Origin: RGIG1902 sp034926865 | GTDB taxonomy: Bacteria > Bacillota > Clostridia > Oscillospirales > Butyricicoccaceae | NCBI GenBank assembly: GCA_034926865.1 | Contig: JAYFQP010000013.1 | Location: forward strand, 1 to 64,000 | Direction of reading: 5' to 3' | DNA length: 64,000 nt | In this document: positions 44,312 through 51,863 of the stretch, piece after piece | Layout of the letters: each line of letters begins with the position of its first letter | Numbering within the stretch: the stretch's first letter is position 1 | Notes under the pieces: generated by a model | Database searches by the model: none | What the model was told of the DNA's origin: nothing | Seen by the model: the letters and a program-made list of their open reading frames with translations, nothing else | Program-made: the position numbers and the translations under genes

Positions 44312-46237
44312 TCATATGTCAAGGTTGACTACATATTTGGCGTTTTGTTCAATAAACTCGCGTCTTGGCTCTACTTTTTCGCCCATGAGAATCGTAAAGA
44401 TTTCATCCGCCATAGCGGCATCTTTCAGTTCAACTTTCTTTAGAATTCTGTGTTCCGGATCCATCGTGGTTTCCCAGAGCTGATGGGGGTTCATTTCGCC
44501 AAGGCCCTTGTAGCGCTGGATTTCGGCCCCGGGGTACTGCTTGAGGTATTCGGTAAGCTCTTCATCCATATAGGCGTATATTTCTTCCTTGTTTTTTCCC
44601 TTTGGAACCACCTTGAAAAGCGGAGGCTGGGCGATATACACATGGCCCTGTTCTATCAGCGGACGCATAAAGCGGAAGAAAAAGGTTAAAAGCAGAGTGC
44701 GGATATGGCTTCCGTCTACATCGGCATCGGCCATCAGGATTATCTTGCCGTAGCGAAGGCGGGAGGCGTCAAACTCATCGCCGATACCGGCCCCGAAGGC
44801 TGTCACCATAGGCATAAGCTTCTCGTTGCCGTAAACTTTATCAAGCCTGGCTTTTTCCACATTGAGCATTTTTCCCCACAAGGGAAGTATTGCCTGGAAC
44901 CTGCGGTCACGGCCGTTTTTGGCAGAGCCTCCGGCGGAATCTCCCTCGACAATATATATCTCTGTAAGGGCAGGGTCACGTTCCTGACAGTCAGCCAGTT
45001 TGCCTGGGAGAGATGCGCTTTCAAGCGCGGTCTTGCGGCGAGTGGCTTCTCTTGCCCTTTTGGCGGCCTCTCTGGCGCGTGCTGCCGTGGTAGCCTTGTC
45101 CACTATGGCTCGGGCGGTCTGGGGGTTTTCCTCAAAATAGATGGAAAGCTGCTCATACACAAGAGCATCTACCATGCCGCGGATGGGCGCATTTCCGAGT
45201 TTGGTCTTTGTTTGCCCCTCGAATTGGGCTTCAGTAAGCTTTATTGAAATGATAGCACAAAGACCTTCGCGGACATCTTCGCCCGAGAGGTTTTTGTCGT
45301 CATCCTTCATGATCTTGAATTTTTTCGCGTAGTCGTTTATTGCTCTTGTCAAGGCGGTCTTAAATCCTGTTTCATGCATGCCGCCTTCTGTGGTGGCGAT
45401 GTTGTTGGCAAAGGAGAGTATATTCTCGTTATATCCGCTGTTGTACTGCATGGCTATTTCGACAATGCTGTCGTCCTTTGTCCCAGTGAAATATATAACC
45501 TCCTCGTGGAGGGGAGTTTTATTACGGTTAAGATGATCGACAAAGCTGGCTATGCCGCCTTCATACATCATGACAGCCTGTCGCTTTTCATCAGACCGAT
45601 AATCTGTCAGCGTTATTTTCAGGCCGGCGTTGAGAAAAGCCTGCTCTCTAAGGCGTGCGAGAAGGATATCATAGTCGAAGGTAAGCTCGTCAAAGATTTC
45701 GGGGTCGGGCTTGAAGGTTATAATAGAGCCGGTTTCGGTCGTTTCGCCCGTTATGTGCATATCTCCGTCTTTGTCGCCGCGCTTAAAGGATATTTCGTGT
45801 ATTTTTCCTTCGTTTCTGACTTTAACTGTCATCCATTCTGAAAGGGCATTGACAACGCTTGCGCCCACTCCGTGAAGGCCTCCGGAGACTTTATATCCGC
45901 CTCCGCCGAACTTGCCTCCCGCGTGAAGCACCGTGAAGACAACTTCAAGAGTTGAATATCCCATTTTGGGGTGGATGCCAGTAGGTATGCCGCGGCCGTT
46001 GTCGGCCACGCGGATGATGTCTCCCTGAAGAATATCAACTTCGATATGGGTGCAGTATCCGGCCAGAGCTTCGTCTATGGAGTTGTCAACGATCTCATAG
46101 ACAAGATGGTGAAGCCCTCTTGAAGAGGTTGTCCCTATATACATGCCGGGGCGCTTGCGGACGGCTTCAAGGCCCTCAAGTACCTGTATCTGGTTTTCGT
46201 CATAAGCGGTTTCTATCTTTTCGGGTGTCTGACTCAT
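44312..46237 (-). CDS. gyrB: DNA gyrase subunit B
   Basis: GyrB is the ATPase subunit of gyrase. The 641-residue protein has the GHKL ATPase region (EIVDNSIDEALAGYC, VADNGRGIPTG, GGLHGVGASVVNALS), the transducer domain, and the TOPRIM region IVEGDSAGGSAKNGRDR with DADVDGSHI. I start at the ATG at 46237, spaced 7 bases from AAGGAG; an ATG two codons upstream is too close. It lies upstream of dnaA and downstream of remB, a position different from B. subtilis, where remB-gyrB follows recF. Confidence 0.97.
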   Translation of the reverse strand: MSQTPEKIETAYDENQIQVLEGLEAVRKRPGMYIGTTSSRGLHHLVYEIVDNSIDEALAGYCTHIEVDILQGDIIRVADNGRGIPTGIHPKMGYSTLEVVFTVLHAGGKFGGGGYKVSGGLHGVGASVVNALSEWMTVKVRNEGKIHEISFKRGDKDGDMHITGETTETGSIITFKPDPEIFDELTFDYDILLARLREQAFLNAGLKITLTDYRSDEKRQAVMMYEGGIASFVDHLNRNKTPLHEEVIYFTGTKDDSIVEIAMQYNSGYNENILSFANNIATTEGGMHETGFKTALTRAINDYAKKFKIMKDDDKNLSGEDVREGLCAIISIKLTEAQFEGQTKTKLGNAPIRGMVDALVYEQLSIYFEENPQTARAIVDKATTAARAREAAKRAREATRRKTALESASLPGKLADCQERDPALTEIYIVEGDSAGGSAKNGRDRRFQAILPLWGKMLNVEKARLDKVYGNEKLMPMVTAFGAGIGDEFDASRLRYGKIILMADADVDGSHIRTLLLTFFFRFMRPLIEQGHVYIAQPPLFKVVPKGKNKEEIYAYMDEELTEYLKQYPGAEIQRYKGLGEMNPHQLWETTMDPEHRILKKVELKDAAMADEIFTILMGEKVEPRREFIEQNAKYVVNLDI

Positions 46238-46287
46238 AATCATGCTCCTTGTCTGATAGTGAAAGCTGTATTTGCTGATAAAAGCGG

Positions 46288-46557
46288 TTATTGTCGGCCC
46301 TCAACAGGGTCTTTTGACCGCTTGAGAAGGGTTCGGGAAGAAAGTTGGGAAATATATACGACCACATCGCCGCTTTTTCCGCAGCATACGATAGCTGATT
46401 TGGGCAATTCATCGCTGACGTTTATTATCATGCCCTTTTGCTCACAGCTTGTAAAGAAAGCCTTTGTATGCTTTGACCATGTGGAGGAATCAAGGTCAAA
46501 AAGCCCGATTATGTCCTCCTGCATGACGACTATATCCCTGCCGAGATGAAGATACAT
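46288..46557 (-). CDS. remB: RemB/YaaB-like DUF370 regulatory protein
   Basis: This 89-residue protein starts MYLHLGRDIVV and matches the DUF370 family (RemA/RemB). In B. subtilis RemA is a DNA-binding activator of matrix genes, while the function of RemB (yaaB, next to gyrB) is less clear. Linkage to gyrB supports RemB. It starts at the ATG at 46557 after GGGAGAGG; a TTG just before it is an alternative. It is the first gene of the long minus-strand origin block, downstream of a promoter and hairpin. Confidence 0.88.
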   Translation of the reverse strand: MYLHLGRDIVVMQEDIIGLFDLDSSTWSKHTKAFFTSCEQKGMIINVSDELPKSAIVCCGKSGDVVVYISQLSSRTLLKRSKDPVEGRQ

Positions 46558-46658
46558 CAAACCTCTCCCTGTATGCGGCCTTCCGCGCCTTCCTGCTGAG
46601 AGGAGGTCACGCTGAAGGCTGCTGTTATAGGACGAAAACGGCTATTAAATCTCCGTCC

Positions 46659-46740
46659 AAAAAAAGTCGGGGCAACAGCCGACCACGGCCTGCCCCCTTA
46701 AACGCCCGGCGTTGGCCGGGTAAAGATATGAAAATCAGCA
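46659..46740 (-). ncRNA. short structured leader or small RNA upstream of remB
   Basis: From a promoter at 46774-46746, transcription leftwards would cross a CCCGGC-CAAC-GCCGGG hairpin (46720-46705) and then a strong GC-rich hairpin (46697-46669), ending in seven Ts (46665-46659). That is a rho-independent terminator, giving a transcript of about 80 nt. An alternative smaller stem, GTCGG/CCGAC (46683-46666), overlaps the main one, so two competing structures exist. This could be an attenuator for remB-gyrB-dnaA or an independent small RNA. I found no match to SRP RNA, 6S RNA or a tRNA. Confidence 0.5.
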
Positions 46741-46745
46741 CCTTA

Positions 46746-46774
46746 ATTATAACACAAACGGGGGTCATCCGCAA
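46746..46774 (-). promoter_or_regulatory. promoter of the remB-gyrB origin operon leader
   Basis: Minus strand TTGCGG (46774-46769), 17-bp spacer, perfect TATAAT (46751-46746). It is the best promoter upstream of the whole minus-strand origin block and lies in the divergent gap with mnmA. Confidence 0.7.
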
Positions 46775-46963
46775 CAGGGTTTTTTGTATTAAAGTGTATT
46801 TTACAATGGAGAAACCTATATTTTCATTGCAAAAACAGCAACTTTATTGTACCATAAAAATGTATGTAATCAAACATGGTTTTTGATTTTCCATAGATAA
46901 AGGAAATTGTGTTTTGGGGATGCTTTCTCCTGTTATATCAGGATACAAGTGAAGGTGAGTATA

Positions 46964-47971
46964 ATGGAGGGTAAAAAGGTAGTTTTGGGGCTTTCCGGAG
47001 GAGTGGATTCTTCGGCGTGCGCATATCTGCTTAAGGATATGGGATATGAGGTTCACGGCCTTTTTCTGGCTTACGGAACAAGTGATGCGTCTCCTGCAAT
47101 ACGTGCCGCAAAGGAGCTTGACATAGATCTTGAGGTGCGGGATATCACCAGAGAACTTGAGGAAAAGGTTATTTCCCCTTTTATAAAATCATATCTTGCC
47201 GGCGAAACGCCTAACCCTTGTGTTATTTGTAATCCGCTTGTCAAGTTTCGCGCGCTGGCTGAAGAGGCTTTTCGCCTTGGGGCACAAAACGTTGCCACCG
47301 GGCATTATGCCATAGCGCGTGGGGGGAAGCTTTATCGTTCAGAGAGCCCTAAGGATCAAAGCTATATGCTTTATCGCCTGCCAAAGGATATCATAGATAT
47401 GTGTGTATTCCCGCTAGGTGAAATAAAGGATAAATCTGCCACAAGAGCTGTGGCTGAGCGTGCTGGGCTTTCAAGCAGCCGAACTCCTGATAGCATGGAG
47501 ATATGCTTTGTTCCCGAGGGCAGCCACAGCGAGTTTATAGAAAAGCGTGGTGGCGTGGGAAAAAGTGGAAATTTTGTTGATGTCAACGGAAATATCTTTG
47601 GCCCTCATGAGGGCATCCATCGTTATACGGTTGGGCAGCGGCGTGGGCTTGGGATAGCCGCTTGCGGAAGGCTGTATGTAAAATCGATAGATGCGCATAC
47701 GGGAGATGTGGTTTTAGATTATGATGATCCCAAAGAAAAAACCATATATATTCGCGACATATGTTTTACCGATCCGGAGTACAGTGAGATAGATAGCTTT
47801 GAATGCATGGTGAGGGTGCGGCATTCGAAAAGATTTGAAAAGGCAATATGTCGCCCTTCTGAAGGACGAATCGATTTTGAGGTTCCCGCTCGTGCCCCTT
47901 CCCCTGGGCAGTCGGCTGTATGTTACGGCATGGATGGGCAGGTGCTTTGCGGGGGGGTTATAAGAAAATAA
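46964..47971 (+). CDS. mnmA: tRNA-specific 2-thiouridylase MnmA
   Basis: MnmA transfers sulfur from a cysteine desulfurase relay to U34 of Glu, Gln and Lys tRNAs. The product (335 residues from the ATG at 46964, after AAGGTGAG) has the PP-loop SGGVDSS, the first catalytic Cys in NPCVICN, GHYAIA, KDQSYMLYRL, the second Cys in MEICFVPEG, and the end PSPGQSAVCY. It is somewhat shorter than the usual 360-370 residues but keeps both Cys. It is the first gene of the plus-strand arm; an iscS-type gene lies 4 kb on. The stop codon overlaps the DnaA-box palindrome. Confidence 0.95.
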   Translation: MEGKKVVLGLSGGVDSSACAYLLKDMGYEVHGLFLAYGTSDASPAIRAAKELDIDLEVRDITRELEEKVISPFIKSYLAGETPNPCVICNPLVKFRALAEEAFRLGAQNVATGHYAIARGGKLYRSESPKDQSYMLYRLPKDIIDMCVFPLGEIKDKSATRAVAERAGLSSSRTPDSMEICFVPEGSHSEFIEKRGGVGKSGNFVDVNGNIFGPHEGIHRYTVGQRRGLGIAACGRLYVKSIDAHTGDVVLDYDDPKEKTIYIRDICFTDPEYSEIDSFECMVRVRHSKRFEKAICRPSEGRIDFEVPARAPSPGQSAVCYGMDGQVLCGGVIRK

Positions 47972-47997
47972 TTATCCACAGGCTGTGGATAATTATT
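47967..47997. repeat. 31-bp perfect palindrome with two inverted consensus DnaA boxes
   Basis: The palindrome has 15-bp arms around one central G. It contains TTATCCACA (47972-47980) and TGTGGATAA (47984-47992), each a perfect consensus DnaA box, head to head with three bases between. It lies at the mnmA stop, about 5 kb from oriC. It could also fold as a hairpin, but no T-run follows, so a DnaA-binding or titration role is more attractive than termination. Confidence 0.75.
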
Positions 47998-48052
47998 GCC
48001 CGTCAGAGGCAAAAGCCTTATAACGGTATTTTAATAAAAAAGGTGATAAAAA

Positions 48053-48835
48053 TTGAAGCTTGCCTTAAATGGATACAGCATAAATTACAGCGATAGTGGA
48101 ACCGGAGGGGAAACGATACTTTTCCTTCACGGATGGGGTGCACCAATCACGGCATATCGCACGGTCCTGTCATCTCTCGAGCAACGCTACCGTGTAGTGG
48201 CATTTGATATGCCGGGAGTTGGAGGTTCCTCTGAGCCGCCGGTTCCGCTGACGATAGATGATTATATTTTCCTAGCCGAAAACTTTGCACAGGCTGTGGG
48301 AATTAAAAAGTGCATCCTTGTTTGCCACAGTCATGGTGGCAGAGTTGCCATAGGGCTTATGTCTAAGCGTGATTGCCCCGTCAGTATAACGAAGGCCGTA
48401 TTTATCGATGCGGCCGGGGTTCCGCCCAAACGCAGCGTGGGATATTCGCTGAGGCTTGGGCTTTATAAAGCGCTCCGTGTTTTGGGAACAAATAAAATTA
48501 CTGCCCCATTGTTCGGCGAGGTTTATGAGGTACAGCGCGAAAAGCGGTCTTCGGCCGACTATAAGGCGGCTTCGCCCGTTATGCGCAAGACGCTATCAAA
48601 TGTGGTCTCCGCAGACATGACGCCGTATATGCCCAATATTTCTGTTCCTGTGCTGTTGGTATGGGGAGAAAAAGATACGGCCACGCCGCTTTGCGACGCA
48701 AAAATAATGGAGAGCCTTATCCCCGGCTCGGGCCTTGCGATAATAAAGGGGGGCAGCCATTTTCCATTTGTCGAGAATTATCCTCAGTTTGATGCTGTTA
48801 TGCGGGCTTTTCTGCCCGGAGGGGATGGAAAATGA
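48053..48835 (+). CDS. alpha/beta hydrolase
   Basis: The 260-residue protein has the alpha/beta hydrolase layout: oxyanion HGWGAP near residue 27, nucleophile Ser in VCHSHGGR, Asp in VWGEKDTATPL and His in KGGSHFPFVE. The substrate is unknown. It starts at a TTG after AAGGTGAT and overlaps the MurF-like gene by four bases (ATGA), forming a coupled operon hydrolase-murF-ddl. A role in wall-precursor chemistry or lipid carrier turnover is therefore possible, but only by context. Confidence 0.87.
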   Translation: MKLALNGYSINYSDSGTGGETILFLHGWGAPITAYRTVLSSLEQRYRVVAFDMPGVGGSSEPPVPLTIDDYIFLAENFAQAVGIKKCILVCHSHGGRVAIGLMSKRDCPVSITKAVFIDAAGVPPKRSVGYSLRLGLYKALRVLGTNKITAPLFGEVYEVQREKRSSADYKAASPVMRKTLSNVVSADMTPYMPNISVPVLLVWGEKDTATPLCDAKIMESLIPGSGLAIIKGGSHFPFVENYPQFDAVMRAFLPGGDGK

Positions 48836-50340
48836 TTATATCTCTTTTAAAAGCCCTGTGTTTTCTTCCTTTAGCCTTTTTAGTATTCCGACGCAGCATA
48901 CATATGTATCAGCTTTGTTCATATCAAAATGCCTCGTACAAAAAGTATCTTTCTGAAAATATTGCAGAGAGCTTCTCTATAAAACGCTTGCTGCCGCTTG
49001 CTTTAACGGAGGCCGGTGTTTTGTGGTTTTGGCCTATGGCAGTTTTTGGTTCACTTTTGTTTTTTGTAGTCAACCCAATCAGAAAAGGTAAAAAGCCACT
49101 TGTTTGGACTGATCGTGTCAAACGCCTTTCAGTAACGGGGGCCCTGTGCTATCTCGCGTGCTGTGCCGTTATGCCTTTGTTGGGGATTTATGTTCTTTTC
49201 ATGCCGTATATTGTCATGGCGCTTGCTGCGGTCAATGCGCCTATAGAAAAGGCCATAGCAGGATGGTATGTAAACGATGCCAAACGGCTACTCAGGGAAA
49301 ATGAGGCCCTTACAGTTATCGGAATAACCGGAAGCTATGGCAAAACAAGCACAAAATACTTCTTAAAAGAATTACTCTCAGTACAATATAATGTATATAT
49401 GACTCCGGGGAATTACAATACTACGCTGGGAGTTACCCGTGCCATAAGAGAGGGGTTAAAGCCGGTTCATGATATTTTCCTCTGCGAGATGGGCGCACGG
49501 CATGTGGGCGACATTTCAGAGCTGTGTCGTTTTGTAGAGCCTGATATTGGTATAGTGACTTCCATTGGCCCACAACATCTTGAAACATTCGGCAGCTTCG
49601 ACAACATTATATCTGAAAAGCTTGAGTTATACAGGGCAACAAAAGAAAAGGGCGGGGCCTTCTTAAATATGGATAGCCCGGCTATAGCGGCTCAAAGCTA
49701 TGAGGGGAATATAACGCTCTATGGTACCGGCCTTGGCTGTGATTACCGTGGCAGCGATATTAAGATTGGTCCTTTTGGCTCGGAGTTTACGATAACCGGC
49801 CCCGACGGACAGGGCATGGTATTTAAAACAAAGCTTCTGGGCAGAGCCAATGTACAGAACATAATTGGGGCGGTGGCTGTCGCAAATAAGCTTGATATAC
49901 CGATGGCGGAGCTGATTCCTGCCGTGCGCTCGCTTGAAAGCGTGCCTCATAGGCTGTGTCTTATTTGCGGAGGGGCTGACACATGGTATATAGATGATGC
50001 CTACAACAGTAATCCTGAAGGATCAAAGGTTGCCCTTGAGACGCTTTCAATGTGCGAAGGCATGACAAGGATTATGGTGACACCCGGTATGGTTGAGCTT
50101 GGGGAGCTCGAATCCCGTCTCAACTATGAGATGGGTACATATGCCGCTTCCTGCTGTGATTATGCGGTTCTGGTTGACAAAAAGAGGGGTGCGGATATAA
50201 AATCGGGGCTGATAGAGGGAGGATTCCCTGAAGAGAAAATATTTTTTACAGACAGCCTTGAAAAAGGGCTTAATTATACAAAAAGCATTGCCGGAAGCAA
50301 GATGATCCTCTTGCTCAACGACTTGCCTGATCATTATTGA
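48832..50340 (+). CDS. membrane-anchored MurF-like Mur ligase
   Basis: The 502-residue protein joins an N-terminal membrane part (hydrophobic segments at about residues 2-19, 60-80 and 99-133) to a Mur ligase core: P-loop GITGSYGKTS at residues 164-173, TPGNYNTTLGVTRAI, EMGARHVGDI, and DDAYNSNPEG. The core resembles MurF, which adds D-Ala-D-Ala to UDP-MurNAc-tripeptide, and the next gene is ddl. Classical MurF is soluble and about 450 residues; the membrane extension is unusual, though seen in some Firmicutes. It could be the main MurF or a paralogue with another substrate. Confidence 0.85.
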   Translation: MIISLLKALCFLPLAFLVFRRSIHMYQLCSYQNASYKKYLSENIAESFSIKRLLPLALTEAGVLWFWPMAVFGSLLFFVVNPIRKGKKPLVWTDRVKRLSVTGALCYLACCAVMPLLGIYVLFMPYIVMALAAVNAPIEKAIAGWYVNDAKRLLRENEALTVIGITGSYGKTSTKYFLKELLSVQYNVYMTPGNYNTTLGVTRAIREGLKPVHDIFLCEMGARHVGDISELCRFVEPDIGIVTSIGPQHLETFGSFDNIISEKLELYRATKEKGGAFLNMDSPAIAAQSYEGNITLYGTGLGCDYRGSDIKIGPFGSEFTITGPDGQGMVFKTKLLGRANVQNIIGAVAVANKLDIPMAELIPAVRSLESVPHRLCLICGGADTWYIDDAYNSNPEGSKVALETLSMCEGMTRIMVTPGMVELGELESRLNYEMGTYAASCCDYAVLVDKKRGADIKSGLIEGGFPEEKIFFTDSLEKGLNYTKSIAGSKMILLLNDLPDHY

Positions 50341-50361
50341 CAGAAAGAAGGAGCGACTGTT

Positions 50362-51591
50362 ATGAGTATAAAAGTAGCCGTCATATGCGGCGGCAGCAGT
50401 GTCGAGCACGAGGTTTCGGTCATCACGGCTATGCAGGCCGCCGCGGCCCTCGACCGGCGCAAATATACGCCGATAGCTCTTTATATCACAAAGGACAACC
50501 GGTTTTTTACGGGTGATAACCTCTTGGATATCGCCTCCTATAGGGATATCCCCTCGGCTTTAAAAAATGCTATGGAGGTCATACCGGTTCGTTATGAGGG
50601 CAAAAGTGTATTGATGTCCTTTCCTCCCAAAACCTTTGGCAAAGGCACAGTCATAGAGGTGGACGCCGCACTGACCGCTGTTCATGGCACTAATGTGGAG
50701 GATGGGACACTTCAGGGGCTTTTGGAGTACTGGGGAGTTCCGTACAGTGGCTGTGATGTATGTTCGTCCGCAGTGGGAATGGACAAATGGGTCATGAAAT
50801 CAGTCTTTAAGGCAGCCGGTATTCCCTGCCTTGATGGGGTTCTTATAAGACGCAGTTCTTTTTACGGAGATATAGAGTCGGCTATTGAGGAGATCGAAGC
50901 AAAAATAGGTTATCCTGTTATCATCAAGCCTTCAAATCTTGGATCCAGTGTAGGTATAACTAAAGCAAAAGACAGATCCACGCTTGAGGAAGGGCTTGTG
51001 ACTGCGCTTGGATTTGCAAAGTCGGCTCTTTGCGAGAGAGCTGTTCAGAATCTCAGAGAGATAAATTGTGCAGTTTTGGGGGACTGCGACGGGGCGAGAG
51101 CTTCGGTTACGGAAGAACCCTTAAACGCCACAGATTTCCTTACATATCAGGATAAATATCAGAGCGGCGGTGGCGCAAAGGGAACAAAAGCAGAAGGGCC
51201 TAAGCTCGGAGGGGCAAAAGGACAAAGCGGCATGGCTTCTCTTTCAAGAAAGATCCCCGCAGAGATACCTTCAGAGCTGGAGCAAAGGGTACGCGAGCTT
51301 GCAGTAGAGGCTTTTATGGCAATTGGGGCTTCAGGTGTGGCGAGAGTAGATTTTTTGCTTGATTCGCAAAACGGTGAGCTTTATGTTAACGAGATAAATA
51401 CGATCCCTGGATCGCTTGCCTTTTACCTTTGGGAGCCGGCTGGAGTAAGCTTCACTCAGCTCGTGGATGAACTTGTTTCACTTGGGCTAAAAAAGCAGCG
51501 TGACGAGAAAAAGCTTTCCTTTTCTTTTGATACCAATTTGCTGGCGACAGCTTCGCTGCCTGGTGGAACAAAAACGGGCGGTAAGCTTTGA
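50362..51591 (+). CDS. ddl: D-alanine-D-alanine ligase
   Basis: Ddl makes the D-Ala-D-Ala dipeptide. The 409-residue ATP-grasp protein begins VAVICGGSSVEHEVSVITA and has ALTAVHGTNVEDGTLQGLLE, KPSNLGSSVGI and NEINTIPGS. The Tyr-containing omega-loop region (DFLTYQDKY) indicates dipeptide rather than depsipeptide synthesis. Between about residues 267 and 296 there is an inserted Gly/Lys-rich loop, and the C-terminus has a further roughly 20-residue tail, so the protein is longer than the usual 310-370. It follows the MurF-like gene by 21 bases. Confidence 0.95.
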   Translation: MSIKVAVICGGSSVEHEVSVITAMQAAAALDRRKYTPIALYITKDNRFFTGDNLLDIASYRDIPSALKNAMEVIPVRYEGKSVLMSFPPKTFGKGTVIEVDAALTAVHGTNVEDGTLQGLLEYWGVPYSGCDVCSSAVGMDKWVMKSVFKAAGIPCLDGVLIRRSSFYGDIESAIEEIEAKIGYPVIIKPSNLGSSVGITKAKDRSTLEEGLVTALGFAKSALCERAVQNLREINCAVLGDCDGARASVTEEPLNATDFLTYQDKYQSGGGAKGTKAEGPKLGGAKGQSGMASLSRKIPAEIPSELEQRVRELAVEAFMAIGASGVARVDFLLDSQNGELYVNEINTIPGSLAFYLWEPAGVSFTQLVDELVSLGLKKQRDEKKLSFSFDTNLLATASLPGGTKTGGKL

Positions 51592-51592
51592 T

Positions 51593-51601
51593 TTATCCAC
51601 A
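51593..51601 (+). promoter_or_regulatory. isolated consensus DnaA box after ddl
   Basis: TTATCCACA, perfect consensus, begins two bases after the ddl stop. The following CCTGTTGATTAA looks like a degraded second half of the inverted box pair at 47967-47997. It is a candidate DnaA-binding site. Confidence 0.5.
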
Positions 51602-51795
51602 GCCTGTTGATTAAAAATCCCGTCCAGAGAGCAAAATTAAAATGGAATATAAGGGATAAGTAAAAAATTCTCAGGCTGCATAACTTTGGGGTAAAGCAGA
51701 GCTTTGCGTTGCAGCACCTCAAATTTGTCTATCCTTTCCCACTTTCATTCGAGAAGATAAAATAGCTGCCTTGATATGAAAGTTCAAATAACCTC

Positions 51796-51824
51796 TTGAA
51801 ATAAACACCTAAAAGGTGTATATT
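51796..51824 (+). promoter_or_regulatory. iscS promoter with dyad in the spacer
   Basis: TTGAAA (51796-51801), 17-bp spacer, TATATT (51819-51824). The spacer contains a perfect dyad ACACCT-AAA-AGGTGT (51805-51819). A regulator bound there would block RNA polymerase. Candidates are Fe-S or cysteine-responsive Rrf2-family regulators, but the sequence is not a textbook IscR or CymR site. Confidence 0.65.
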
Positions 51825-51863
51825 GTGATTGAAAGTACAGCAGCCAAAAGGAGTGATATAAAA

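Noticed and set aside
46659..46740. SRP RNA, 6S RNA or tRNA in the remB-mnmA gap
   Set aside because: No SRP GGAAGCAGCC-type apical loop, too short for 6S, and no cloverleaf; kept only as an unnamed leader or small RNA.
47967..47997. Ordinary rho-independent terminator of mnmA
   Set aside because: The stem overlaps the stop codon, is AT-rich at its base and has no T-run; two perfect DnaA boxes explain it better, though a hairpin role is not excluded.
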